This document shows, in pieces, positions 1 to 6,901 of a DNA stretch of 35,633 bases; the stretch's first letter is position 1, and each line of letters starts with the position of its first letter. The translations under genes and the position numbers were made by a program. Origin of the DNA: VFZS01 sp964353255 (lineage in GTDB: Bacteria > Acidobacteriota > Terriglobia > Bryobacterales > Bryobacteraceae); contig CAYGVJ010000049.1 in assembly GCA_964353255.1 (NCBI GenBank), positions 1-35,633 of the forward strand, in the 5' to 3' direction. The notes under the pieces were generated by a model. It saw only the letters and a list, made by a program, of their open reading frames with translations. It made no database searches and was not told the origin of the DNA.

Positions 1-137
1 CCTCCGGCGTCCTCCAGCGCCCGCCATAGGGCCTCGTACTCCGTGCTGTTTGCGTTGATGCAACCCTCCCCTGTCCCGCTACCCGTGTGGCGCATTTCTG
101 AGGAAGCCTCCGGACTTTCCGAGACCTTTTTGAGCAT
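1..137 (-). CDS. Partial hypothetical ORF running off the left edge
   Basis: This is an open minus-strand frame of 45 codons starting at an ATG at 137 and leaving the window at base 1. The start lies five bases beyond the stop of the small ORF at 142-348, so the two could be cotranscribed. An AGAGGG stretch touches the ATG with no spacing, which is poor for ribosome binding. The peptide is hydrophilic and contains EYEALWRALEDAG near the window edge. I recognise no family, and it may not be a gene. Confidence 0.25.
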   Translation of the reverse strand, partial: MLKKVSESPEASSEMRHTGSGTGEGCINANSTEYEALWRALEDAG

Positions 138-141
138 CCCT

Positions 142-348
142 CTACGACCTGGAATTCGCCACCAGCGCCTGCAACTGCAAGGCGGTCTCCTGGCCCTCGA
201 GCGCCGTCTCCAGCAGCAGGCCGGGCCTGCCGGGTATGCCGGTCCGCGGCGTCTGAATCCCGTGGTTCAGGCGGGCAAGAACCTGCCTCTTGAGGCCCGC
301 GAGTTCTTGTTCCCGCGGCGCAAGCGCGGGCGCACTCTCCGCGCCCAT
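142..348 (-). CDS. Small hypothetical protein, 68 aa
   Basis: The ATG at 348 is preceded at normal spacing by a purine-rich GAGGGGG, the main reason to believe this ORF. The product is rich in Leu, Ala and Gln, with an amphipathic stretch at residues 10-30, and has no signal peptide or membrane segment. I recognise no family. It sits next to a decayed transposase, so it may be a remnant or mobile-element cargo. The opposite strand is also open here, as is common in high-GC DNA, but has no ribosome site. Confidence 0.35.
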   Translation of the reverse strand: MGAESAPALAPREQELAGLKRQVLARLNHGIQTPRTGIPGRPGLLLETALEGQETALQLQALVANSRS

Positions 349-597
349 CGTGAACCCCCTCAGCGCTGCTATCGGCGAAACCTGCCAGAAAGTTGACTCA
401 AGCCAGGATCTTTTTTGGACACCCGGACAAGTTGATCATTTTTTCCATCCGGAGCGACTCCAGCGGCCCAGGAAGGGGCCAACACTGGCTCCTCCGGGTA
501 CGTAAGACCTGGAAGTACCTCATTTCAAGCGGCTTCTCAGACACCTCTCCGTCAGCTCCCTCCTTCGCCCGGTTTGGTTGCCCTTCGCCGCCGCACC

Positions 598-850
598 CTA
601 TCCGGCTGGCACCGGCAGAGCCGGGGCGCCCTCTGGGCCCCGCCGCACCATGCTTCCAAACAGGCGCCGCGTCAGATGGCTCTCGGCCAGCATCAACCAG
701 TAGTAACGGGCCATGCTTCACCAACCGGCGCGCCTTCTTCCAACTGGCCGCCTGGTAGAGGAAGCTCTTGTACCGGACCAGCGGCTGGCCCCGCTTCTGT
801 TGCCACTCGATCTCTGGCAACAGCAGTTGTTCCCAGCCGTCGGCGCCGTG
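598..850 (-). pseudogene. Decayed transposase remnant, IS1380-like
   Basis: Read on the minus strand, three short blocks resemble successive parts of IS1380-family transposases: GADGWEQLLLPEIEWQQKRG (about 848-790), then PLVRYKSFLYQAASW (about 784-738), then, after a frame change, ARYYWLMLAESHLTRRLFGS ending at a stop at 598-600. The stretches that normally separate these blocks (the catalytic region, and the segment from RRVVAKVE to the C-terminus) are missing, so the gene has suffered at least two internal deletions and a frameshift. No intact ends or target duplication were identified. The family assignment rests on remembered motifs and is moderately sure; that it cannot encode an active transposase is clear. 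Confidence 0.55.
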
Positions 851-940
851 GACGTCACGGTAGTCCTCCCGGGCCTGGCCGTGCTCGGACTCGCCCACTG
901 GCGCAGAAAGCACGCCTAACACAGACTGGAAAGTCCGTGG

Positions 941-960
941 CACAGGCATTCCTGCCTGTG
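941..960. repeat. Palindromic REP-like hairpin, copy 1
   Basis: A perfect inverted repeat CACAGGCA-TTCC-TGCCTGTG lies just upstream of the Gfo/Idh gene. A second, slightly imperfect copy in opposite orientation lies just after that gene at 2200-2222. Short intergenic palindromes of this form are typical dispersed REP-like elements. Confidence 0.7.
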
Positions 961-1003
961 TTACCGCTTGCGCCGCAACTCGCATTGCGAGTCCAATATC
1001 CTC

Positions 1004-2197
1004 ATGAGCCCATCTCGACTCTCCCGGCGCGCCTTTGCGGGCGCAGCGATATCGGCTTCCCTGCCCCAGGCCGTGGCGGCCAGCGACCGCATCTCGATCG
1101 GCATCATCGGGGCGGGCAGCCGCGGCCAGTACCACCTGCGGGAGCTCGCGAAGCTCACCGACCAAGTGGCCCTGACGGGCATCTGCGATGTTTACCGGCC
1201 CAACGGTGAGCGCGCCGCCCAAATAGCGGCCAAGACCTGGGGGACGGCGCCCTACCAGACGGCTGACTACCGCGAACTGCTCGCGCGGCGCGACGTGGAC
1301 GCGGTAATCATCTCGACGCCCGACTTCAGCCACAGCCGGATCCTGGAGCACGCCGTGCGCGCCGGTAAGGACGTTTACTGCGAGAAGCCCATGGGCACCG
1401 TCTTCGCCGAGGCCAAAGCGGCCTACCTGGCGGTGAGAAGCAGCGACCGGGTGGTCGAGATCGGCACCCAGCGCCGCAGCGACGGAGGCTATGTGGCCGC
1501 CAGCAAGCTGGTCCAGGCGGGCGCTCTGGGCCAGGTCACCCGCATCGACGTCTCGGTGAATTTCCAGGAGCCGCGCTGGCGCCGGGATTACTCCGCCGTC
1601 CAGCCCGCGGAGGTGGCCTGGGAGCAGTTTCTCATGCACCTGCCCCGCCGGCCATTCGATGCCCGCCGCCTGCGCGAGTGGCAGCTCTTCTCCGACTACA
1701 CCAACGGCATCCCCGGGCTGTGGATGTCGCACTTCAGCGACGTAGTCCACTGGTTCATGCAGGACCCCTACCCCGCCGGCGCAGTCGCCAACGGCGGAGT
1801 GTTCTTGTGGAAGGACGGGCGCGAAACCTCCGACGTCTTCCACGCCCTGCTGGACTATCCGAAGGGTTTCTTGTTCAGCTTCGCCATGAGCCTGACCAAC
1901 GCCGCCGGAGACCGCAACTTGTGGCACGGCACGCGCGGCACCCTGGACCTGGACGCCCTGACCATCTCCGGCGCCGGCAGCCGGTTGCCCGACCGGATCC
2001 AGGAGAGCACGCGGATCCAGCCCGAGAAGGTCACCTCGCACCTGGAGGACTTCCTGGACTGCGTGCGGCGGCGGAGCACGCCGCGCGCGGACATTCAGGC
2101 CGGCTTCTCCCACGCGGTGGCCGGGATCATGGCTTCCGAAGCCCTGCGGACGGGGAGGCGCATCCGCTTCGACCGGGAGCGGCTAGAGCTGATCTGA
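1004..2197 (+). CDS. Tat-exported Gfo/Idh/MocA-family oxidoreductase
   Basis: Predicted NAD(P)-dependent sugar or polyol dehydrogenase of 397 residues. The start at 1004 gives a compact Tat signal: SRLSRRAFAGAA at residues 4-15, then a cleavage region near PQAVAAS. An open frame extends 12 codons upstream but would bury the signal. The Rossmann nucleotide motif is GAGSRG (36-41) and the family EKP motif is CEKPMG (126-131); the C-terminal half (about 145-380) is the mixed alpha/beta substrate domain. No ribosome site is obvious. The gene stands alone between two inverted copies of a palindromic repeat. The substrate cannot be deduced; Tat-exported members in related bacteria often accompany glycan degradation genes, but none is adjacent here. 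Confidence 0.93.
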   Translation: MSPSRLSRRAFAGAAISASLPQAVAASDRISIGIIGAGSRGQYHLRELAKLTDQVALTGICDVYRPNGERAAQIAAKTWGTAPYQTADYRELLARRDVDAVIISTPDFSHSRILEHAVRAGKDVYCEKPMGTVFAEAKAAYLAVRSSDRVVEIGTQRRSDGGYVAASKLVQAGALGQVTRIDVSVNFQEPRWRRDYSAVQPAEVAWEQFLMHLPRRPFDARRLREWQLFSDYTNGIPGLWMSHFSDVVHWFMQDPYPAGAVANGGVFLWKDGRETSDVFHALLDYPKGFLFSFAMSLTNAAGDRNLWHGTRGTLDLDALTISGAGSRLPDRIQESTRIQPEKVTSHLEDFLDCVRRRSTPRADIQAGFSHAVAGIMASEALRTGRRIRFDRERLELI

Positions 2198-2199
2198 GG

Positions 2200-2222
2200 C
2201 ACACCGGCAGGAATGCCTGTGC
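2200..2222. repeat. Palindromic REP-like hairpin, copy 2
   Basis: Imperfect inverted repeat CACACCGGCA-GGAA-TGCC-TGTG beginning three bases after the Gfo/Idh stop codon. It shares GGCAGGAATGCCTGTG with the copy at 941-960 in the opposite orientation. It could act as an mRNA 3' hairpin for the gene. Confidence 0.6.
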
Positions 2223-2287
2223 TACTAACCGCGAGATTCTTCGCAAGCCGCGACGACTTCTGCGGGCTGAAGCCCACGCCACACGTG

Positions 2288-2441
2288 GCGCACACTTCAG
2301 AGGGTGCTGAAGAAGTCCTACTTCAAGGCCCGAGGACGACAAGCTAAAGCATGTCCCACAACGCCAAATCAGGCATTTGCGCGCCCACGTAGGACATGCT
2401 TCAGCTTGTCCAAGGCCTTTTTCAGCACCCTCTTCAGTGTG
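2288..2441. repeat. MITE-like long imperfect palindrome
   Basis: Two arms of roughly 55-70 bp (about 2288-2357 and 2387-2441) are imperfect reverse complements. Both contain AGGGTGCTGAA, followed further in by an ACAAGCT-AAGCATGTCC block. The loop between them is about 30 bp. No convincing gene lies inside. The size and structure fit a non-autonomous miniature element or a large REP derivative. The remaining part of the 318-bp spacer holds other short hairpins: GGGCTGAAGCCC near 2260, GGCGAGC-TTCA-GCTCGCC at 2446-2463, and GCGGC-TCT-GCCGC at 2473-2485. Confidence 0.6.
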
Positions 2442-2496
2442 CCGCGGCGAGCTTCAGCTCGCCGGTTTGGTTGCGGCTCTGCCGCGCTGTGCCACG

Positions 2497-2505
2497 TGCT
2501 ACACT
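2497..2505 (+). promoter_or_regulatory. Extended -10 promoter of the membrane protein gene at 2516
   Basis: TGCTACACT matches an extended -10 element (TGn-TAnnnT). It ends only 10 nt before the ATG at 2516, and no Shine-Dalgarno sequence lies between. Transcription would start within a few bases of the start codon, suggesting a leaderless message. Confidence 0.5.
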
Positions 2506-2515
2506 CGAATTGCGT

Positions 2516-2935
2516 ATGTCCGGCAAGAGCGAGACGGCCAAAGAGCCCCGCCCGCCCTTCAAGTTGTGGGGCCCGGCGGTGGGCCTGGGCTGGCTGATCC
2601 CCGGAGGCGGGCACTTCCTGCTGAAGCGGTACGGTCGCGGCGGGTTGTTAATGTTTGCCGTCACCGGCATGTACCTGCTGGGCCTGCTGGCTCGCGGGGC
2701 CCTGTTCACTCCACAGGTCGCCGACCTGTTCACCACGGTGATCCATTGCGGCGGCTTCTTCGGCAACCTGGCCAGCGGCGCACTGTATCTGCTGACGGTC
2801 TGGCTGGGCTACGACCAGCCCGACATGCCGGGTCTGGCGCACGACTACGGCACCAAATTCCTGGTCACCGCGGGGCTGCTGAACGTTCTGGCGATGGGGG
2901 ACGCCTACGAGCTCGCGGTGGGGAGGAAGAGCTGA
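2516..2935 (+). CDS. Small multi-span membrane protein, possibly DUF6677-like
   Basis: 139 residues. A charged N-terminus (SGKSETAKEPRPP) is followed by about four hydrophobic segments: around residues 18-30, 44-65 (LLMFAVTGMYLLGLLARGA), 75-100, and 112-128. The start is placed at 2516 because an extended -10 box lies just upstream; the frame is open further upstream, but only through repeat DNA. The motif WLIPGGGHFLLKRYGRGGL resembles small membrane proteins that acidobacterial genomes annotate as DUF6677; I give this name with moderate confidence. Its stop overlaps the ATG of the next small membrane gene (TGATG), so the two are translationally coupled. Function unknown. Confidence 0.8.
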   Translation: MSGKSETAKEPRPPFKLWGPAVGLGWLIPGGGHFLLKRYGRGGLLMFAVTGMYLLGLLARGALFTPQVADLFTTVIHCGGFFGNLASGALYLLTVWLGYDQPDMPGLAHDYGTKFLVTAGLLNVLAMGDAYELAVGRKS

Positions 2936-3120
2936 TGCCCAAGGTGATGCTCAGCCATTTTGAGGCGGCGCTGGTGTTCGCCTTGTTCAGCTCGATCGTG
3001 CTGGGCATCGTCACCAAGCGCACCGACCGCGAGCGCCTGACCTACGGGCTGTACTGCTTCGCCGGCTTCCTGGCGTTTCTGTTCGGCCTGGGCTGGCTGA
3101 TGTACCTGGGCCACGGCTGA
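2935..3120 (+). CDS. Small two-span membrane protein, 61 aa
   Basis: The ATG overlaps the stop of the preceding membrane protein by one base. The product has two hydrophobic segments, about residues 10-25 (AALVFALFSSIVLGIV) and 40-58 (YCFAGFLAFLFGLGWLMYLG), joined by a short basic/acidic loop TKRTDRERL. This hairpin shape and the coupled translation suggest that it works with its upstream partner in the inner membrane. No known family is recognised. Confidence 0.75.
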   Translation: MPKVMLSHFEAALVFALFSSIVLGIVTKRTDRERLTYGLYCFAGFLAFLFGLGWLMYLGHG

Positions 3121-3150
3121 CCCTCCGCGCTCTCCCGCCGATCCAGCAAG

Positions 3151-3156
3151 TACAAT
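3151..3156 (+). promoter_or_regulatory. -10 box upstream of miaB
   Basis: TACAAT ends 15 nt before the miaB ATG, giving a predicted 5' leader of only about 8 nt. No strong Shine-Dalgarno sequence is present. The -35 region is not recognisable. Confidence 0.4.
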
Positions 3157-3171
3157 GGGTGTAGTTGCGGG

Positions 3172-4497
3172 ATGCGCACCTTCTACCTCAAAACCTTCGG
3201 CTGCCAGATGAACGAGCACGACTCGGAGAAGGTGGCCGGTCTGCTGATGGCGCAGGGACTGGAGCGCGTGGAAGATCCCTGGCAAGCGGACCTGGTGCTC
3301 TACAACACCTGTAGCATCCGGGAGAAGGCGGAGCGGAAGGTCTTCAGCCGCCTGAGCGAGTTTCGCCGCCCGCGCGGCGAGGGAAAGCTGTTGGGAGTGC
3401 TGGGCTGCGTGGCGCAGCGGGAGGGCCTGCGCATCTTCGAGCGCGCCCCGCAGGTGAGGCTGGTCTGCGGCTCGGCCAGCTACCCGAAGCTGCCGGAATT
3501 GCTGGCGCGCGCGGAAGCGGGCGAGCGGCGCCTGAGCGGACTGGATCTGGCGGTCGAGAGCGCCTTCGAGACGCCGTTGGTGTGCCGTGACAGCCCCTAC
3601 CGCGCGTACGTCACCATCGTGGAAGGTTGCGACAAGGCCTGCGCCTATTGCGTGGTGCCCTCGGCGCGGGGCGGCGAGCGCAGCCGCTCCAGCGCGAGCG
3701 TCATGGCGGAGATCCGCCAGTTGGCCCAGCAAGGCTACACCGAGGTGCAGCTTCTCGGCCAGAACGTCAACTGCTACCGCGACCCGTCCCCTGCCGGCTG
3801 GGATTTCGCGACGCTGCTCGCCCGCGTGGCCCAAGTGCCAGGTTTGCGGCGGGTTCGCTTCGTGACTTCCCACCCGCGGGATTTCGGCCGCGAGATTGTC
3901 GCCGCCATAGACACCCACCCCGTCCTGGCCGAGCATGTTCATCTGCCCGTGCAGTCGGGCTCCAGCCGGGTGCTCGCAGGCATGCAGCGGCTGTACAACC
4001 GCGAGGAGTACCTCCAGCGCATCGAGTGGATCAGGAGCGCCCGCCGCCAGATCGCCATCAGCACCGACGTTATCGTCGGCTTCCCCGGCGAGACCGAGGC
4101 GGACTTCCAGCAAACGCTCTCCCTGCTCGAAGAGGTCCGGTTCGATTCGGCTTTCAGCTTCAAGTACTCCCGGCGTCCCCTGACCGCGGCGGCGGCGCTG
4201 GACGCGCAAATCCCGGAAGAGGAAAAGAGCCGGCGCCTGGCGGCGCTCCTGGAGCGGCAGCGCGCCATCCAGCTTCGCCGCAACGGCGAACTGGTGGGCA
4301 CGGTCCAGGAAGTGCTGGTGGAAGACTACCATCCGGCGACCGGACAATGGGTCGGGCGCACCTCGCAGAACCGGGTGCTCAACTTCGCCTCCGCTGCCGG
4401 AGACGGCCGCTCGCTGCTCGGCCGCTACGTGCAGGCGCGCGTCACCCGCGCGGGGCCCAACTCCCTGGTCGGAGAAAGCCTGCCGGATTTGGTCTAA
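3172..4497 (+). CDS. miaB: tRNA-2-methylthio-N6-dimethylallyladenosine synthase MiaB
   Basis: Radical-SAM methylthiotransferase that adds a methylthio group to N6-isopentenyladenosine at position 37 of tRNAs reading UNN codons. The 441-residue length is usual. The N-terminal UPF0004 domain carries the auxiliary cluster ligands Cys11 (TFGCQMNEHDSE), Cys47 (YNTCSIRE) and Cys79 (LGCVAQ). The radical-SAM triad is CDKACAYC (Cys153, Cys157, Cys160). The family motifs HLPVQSGS and VGFPGETEADF follow, and the C-terminus (about 370-436) is a TRAM domain. It is 19 bp upstream of the nuclease-domain gene, and the two may share a transcript. This is one of the surest calls in the window. Confidence 0.98.
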   Translation: MRTFYLKTFGCQMNEHDSEKVAGLLMAQGLERVEDPWQADLVLYNTCSIREKAERKVFSRLSEFRRPRGEGKLLGVLGCVAQREGLRIFERAPQVRLVCGSASYPKLPELLARAEAGERRLSGLDLAVESAFETPLVCRDSPYRAYVTIVEGCDKACAYCVVPSARGGERSRSSASVMAEIRQLAQQGYTEVQLLGQNVNCYRDPSPAGWDFATLLARVAQVPGLRRVRFVTSHPRDFGREIVAAIDTHPVLAEHVHLPVQSGSSRVLAGMQRLYNREEYLQRIEWIRSARRQIAISTDVIVGFPGETEADFQQTLSLLEEVRFDSAFSFKYSRRPLTAAAALDAQIPEEEKSRRLAALLERQRAIQLRRNGELVGTVQEVLVEDYHPATGQWVGRTSQNRVLNFASAAGDGRSLLGRYVQARVTRAGPNSLVGESLPDLV

Positions 4498-4516
4498 TGG
4501 TGTCGAGGGGAAGATT

Positions 4517-5002
4517 ATGGAAGTCGAGATGAAGATCCGGGGCCTGATGATGGATCCGGTCAGCAACATGCCGATCGTCATCTTGAAGGACGTCAACAGC
4601 AATACCATCCTGCCGATCTGGGTCGGAATCTACGAAGCCAACGCTATCGCCCTCGAGATCGAGAAAGTCGTCACCCCGCGACCCATGACTCACGACCTGA
4701 TCAAGAGCCTGCTGCGGGGGCTCAACACCGGGGTTCAGAAGGTGGTCGTCAGCGACCTCAAGGACGACACCTTCTTCGCCGTCATCTGGCTGGAGCGGGA
4801 CGGCGAAATCATCAGCATCGATGCGCGGCCCAGCGACGCCCTGGCCGTGGCGCTGCGCCTGGATTGCCCGATCTACGTGGAGGACACGGTGCTGAGGTCC
4901 TCGAAAGTGGCGGCCTCGGTTTCCGACAAGGTGAGCAACGAAGACCTGCGCCGCTGGCTGGAAAACCTCAACGACGAGGATCTGGGCCGCTACAAGATGT
5001 AG
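4517..5002 (+). CDS. Bifunctional nuclease (BFN/DUF151) domain protein
   Basis: 161 residues, almost entirely one BFN domain. Recognisable conserved stretches are MMDPVSNMPIVILKD (11-25), LPIWVGIYEANAIALE (32-47), RPMTHDL (55-61), and ISIDARPSDALAVALRL followed by PIYVED. The C-terminal tail (about 130-161) is acidic and probably helical, as in UvrB/UvrC-like tails of longer members. A GAGGGGAAG Shine-Dalgarno stretch precedes the ATG at good spacing. Family members are reported to have DNase/RNase activity in plants; their bacterial role is poorly known. Just after the stop lies a perfect GC palindrome at 5003-5016 that could form a 3' hairpin but has no T-tract. Confidence 0.92.
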   Translation: MEVEMKIRGLMMDPVSNMPIVILKDVNSNTILPIWVGIYEANAIALEIEKVVTPRPMTHDLIKSLLRGLNTGVQKVVVSDLKDDTFFAVIWLERDGEIISIDARPSDALAVALRLDCPIYVEDTVLRSSKVAASVSDKVSNEDLRRWLENLNDEDLGRYKM

Positions 5003-5016
5003 GCGCCGGCCGGCGC
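5003..5016. repeat. GC-rich palindrome after the BFN gene
   Basis: A perfect 14-bp palindrome GCGCCGGCCGGCGC starts at the base after the stop codon. With no loop and no following T-run it is not a standard intrinsic terminator, but it may stabilise the 3' end. Confidence 0.4.
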
Positions 5017-5057
5017 GGCGGTGTTAACAAAAGCGGGTTTCCGCCGTCTAACCAGGT

Positions 5058-5288
5058 GTGAAACCCAGGCGCAAACCCCGCTGGCGCAGACCGTGGGGAA
5101 TCCTGCTGCTGGCTTGCGTCAGCTTGGGCGGGCTCAGCCGGAGCGCGCCGGGCCGTCACGTCCTGGCTTCGGCGCACAGCTTCGTGAGCTACTACCGGGC
5201 GCTGGAGAACTCCGGCGTCCCCACGAGCTTCTGGGAACGCGTGGTGTTCAGCCTGGCGCTGGCCAGCGCCGACTCGCCGGGAGCGTAA
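5058..5288 (+). CDS. Small exported or membrane-anchored hypothetical protein
   Basis: 76 codons from a GTG at 5058. The N-terminus is strongly basic (KPRRKPRWRRPW), followed by a hydrophobic stretch (GILLLACVSLGGLS, residues 13-26), which looks like a signal anchor or signal peptide. The rest is short and polar with aromatic residues (SAHSFVSYYRALENSG, SFWERVVFSLAL). The AGG near 5054 is too close to the start to be a good ribosome site. It lies between the BFN gene and the convergent TPR gene with almost no spare DNA. No family is recognised. Confidence 0.5.
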   Translation: MKPRRKPRWRRPWGILLLACVSLGGLSRSAPGRHVLASAHSFVSYYRALENSGVPTSFWERVVFSLALASADSPGA

Positions 5289-5307
5289 GGCGCGAAGCCG
5301 GCGGCTA

Positions 5308-6633
5308 CTACTTCTTCTTCACCACGCCCTTCTTGGCCGGCGGCGCCTTCTTGGTGGGCGTCGGGGCCGGCCAGCCGGTGACCTTGTCCTTCTCAACGTC
5401 GAAGCTCACCATGAAGGGCTCCTTGGTGAAGCTGGTCGGCGCCCCACGGAACTGGAGCGCCGTGCCGGGTTCGGCCACCCCGGTCAGCGGCTCCTCCAGG
5501 ATGAGGGTCACCTCGGGCTTCTCCGGATCCGTGATCCGGAGCACCAGTTTCTTGGGGTTCTTGGCCGGGTCGGAGCGGATGAGCGTCCCCTTGAAAGGCG
5601 GCATGTTCTCCGGCGGGACCAGCGCGTCCTTCATGTTGTCCTGGAAGTACTTCTCGCCGCCCTCCCCGGTGAGGTTCTCCTTGATGCTCACCCACAGCGC
5701 CAGGGCCGGGTCGGCTTTGGCCAGAGCCTCGCGCTTCTCGGCCTCGATCTCGTCCCGGCTCTTGATCTTGAAACCGGCCGGCGGCAACAGATTGGCTCGG
5801 GCCAGCTCATGAAGCGCCTTCAAGCCGGCCTCGTCCTCGCCGTGATAGGTCCGATACGCCTTGGCCAGATAAGCTTCCACCTGCTGGCGTCCCTGCGGGC
5901 TGAGCGCGCCCTGACCGGCGTATGCGGTAGCCCGAGCGAAGTGGAACAGCGCGTCGGCCTGGCGCTCCGGCTTTTTCTGGGCCAGGATCACGCCGCCCAG
6001 CCAGTAGGAGATCTCACCCTGCTCCGGATTCAGCTCCAAGCTCCGGGCGAAGCTCTTTTCGGCCGCCTCGTTGTCCTTGCGCTGCATTGCGACCCAGCCC
6101 AGGGTCCTGTAGGCCATGGCCTCGGTGGCGGTCTTAGCCTTGTTCCAGTCGGCTTCGCTGACGTTGGCCGGCTTCTTCTCGGCGACAAACTCGGCGTCCA
6201 ACACGCCCAGCACTCCCTTGGCGGCACGCTCGCCCGCGCTGAGGTCGTCCGGCGCAGGCTTAGGCAGATTCAAGGTGAAGTAGGCCACCGCCGAGAGAAC
6301 GCGAAGATTCCTGGGCTCGATCTCCAGAATGCTCTTGGCGGTGCTGACGATCTCCGCCGGCCGGTTCAACCGCTGGTAAGCGTCGAGGTAAAATGCCAGG
6401 CGCTCCAGTTGAAAATCCGTGGCCGGGTACTTCTCCTTCCACTGGTCCAGCAGCTTCAGCTTCGCCTCAGCGTTGGCCTCCTTGGTGATGGCCATGTACA
6501 GGTCGTACTCCCCCTGGTCCTTGACCTTTTTCTGGGTTGTCGGTTGCTGCTGCGCCTGGCCCCAGGCGACGCCCAGGCCCAAGGCCAGTAAAATTGCAAT
6601 AGCCGCTATGGCTTTGGATGTTCGTACCAGCAC
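5308..6633 (-). CDS. Exported TPR-repeat protein
   Basis: 441 residues from a GTG at 6633, preceded at good spacing by GGAGG. A signal peptide (SKAIAAIAILLALGLGVAWG, about 6-25) is followed by a Gln-rich linker. TPR-like helical repeats run from about 45 to 265, with a canonical unit around YRTLGWVAMQRKDNEAAEKS and SLELNPEQGEISYWLGGVIL. The C-terminal region (about 310-420) is beta-rich, and the protein ends in a Lys/Pro/Ala-rich tail finishing VVKKK. Probably a periplasmic scaffold protein. Acidobacterial genomes carry many such proteins, and a specific role cannot be assigned. It is convergent with the small gene at 5058. Confidence 0.88.
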   Translation of the reverse strand: MLVRTSKAIAAIAILLALGLGVAWGQAQQQPTTQKKVKDQGEYDLYMAITKEANAEAKLKLLDQWKEKYPATDFQLERLAFYLDAYQRLNRPAEIVSTAKSILEIEPRNLRVLSAVAYFTLNLPKPAPDDLSAGERAAKGVLGVLDAEFVAEKKPANVSEADWNKAKTATEAMAYRTLGWVAMQRKDNEAAEKSFARSLELNPEQGEISYWLGGVILAQKKPERQADALFHFARATAYAGQGALSPQGRQQVEAYLAKAYRTYHGEDEAGLKALHELARANLLPPAGFKIKSRDEIEAEKREALAKADPALALWVSIKENLTGEGGEKYFQDNMKDALVPPENMPPFKGTLIRSDPAKNPKKLVLRITDPEKPEVTLILEEPLTGVAEPGTALQFRGAPTSFTKEPFMVSFDVEKDKVTGWPAPTPTKKAPPAKKGVVKKK

Positions 6634-6743
6634 TCACGCCTCCTGATGTCCAGTAGCTCTCTGTGCCTGCCGGCTCGAGCCGGGGTTCCGGCCCCCCGCG
6701 CTCGCTCGCCGGCGCCAGATGCTCGACGAACTCGCAATTGGGG

Positions 6744-6773
6744 AGTATATCCGAAGGGAGGTGCGCGGTGCAA
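6744..6773 (-). promoter_or_regulatory. Sigma70-type promoter for the TPR protein gene
   Basis: On the minus strand, TTGCAC (6773-6768), an 18-bp spacer, and TATACT (6749-6744) form a good promoter. The leader would be about 105 nt and contains the perfect palindrome CCGGCTCGAGCCGG (6670-6683). Confidence 0.5.
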
Positions 6774-6881
6774 GAGGTTCCGCCACCTAATCCCAGCCTG
6801 CCGCCAGTCTTTCGCCGGAGGCCACCATCAGAGCTTAGACACCCGGATGAGCCGCCCGGTTTCCGAGCCCCGGCGCCGGTA

Positions 6882-6890
6882 TGCTAGAAT
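6882..6890 (+). promoter_or_regulatory. Extended -10 promoter of the symporter gene
   Basis: TGCTAGAAT is a good extended -10. It ends 11 nt before the ATG at 6902 and overlaps an upstream in-frame ATG at 6881, which therefore cannot be the start if this promoter is used. No Shine-Dalgarno sequence follows, so the message is probably nearly leaderless. Confidence 0.5.
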
Positions 6891-6901
6891 CCGCCTTTCT
6901 C

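Noticed and set aside
43..396. A plus-strand open frame of 117 codons at the left edge
   Set aside because: No ribosome site; Arg/Pro/Leu-rich shadow composition; the minus strand has a better start signal.
398..2113. A 571-codon open frame on the minus strand across the Gfo/Idh gene
   Set aside because: It is antisense to a well-supported gene; its composition (Gly, Ala, Val, Arg, Gln) is that of a high-GC shadow frame. Only the part at 598-850 carries real similarity, as a transposase remnant.
5003..5016. Rho-independent terminator after the BFN gene
   Set aside because: The palindrome has no loop and no T-run; it is followed by GGCGGTG. Listed only as a palindrome.
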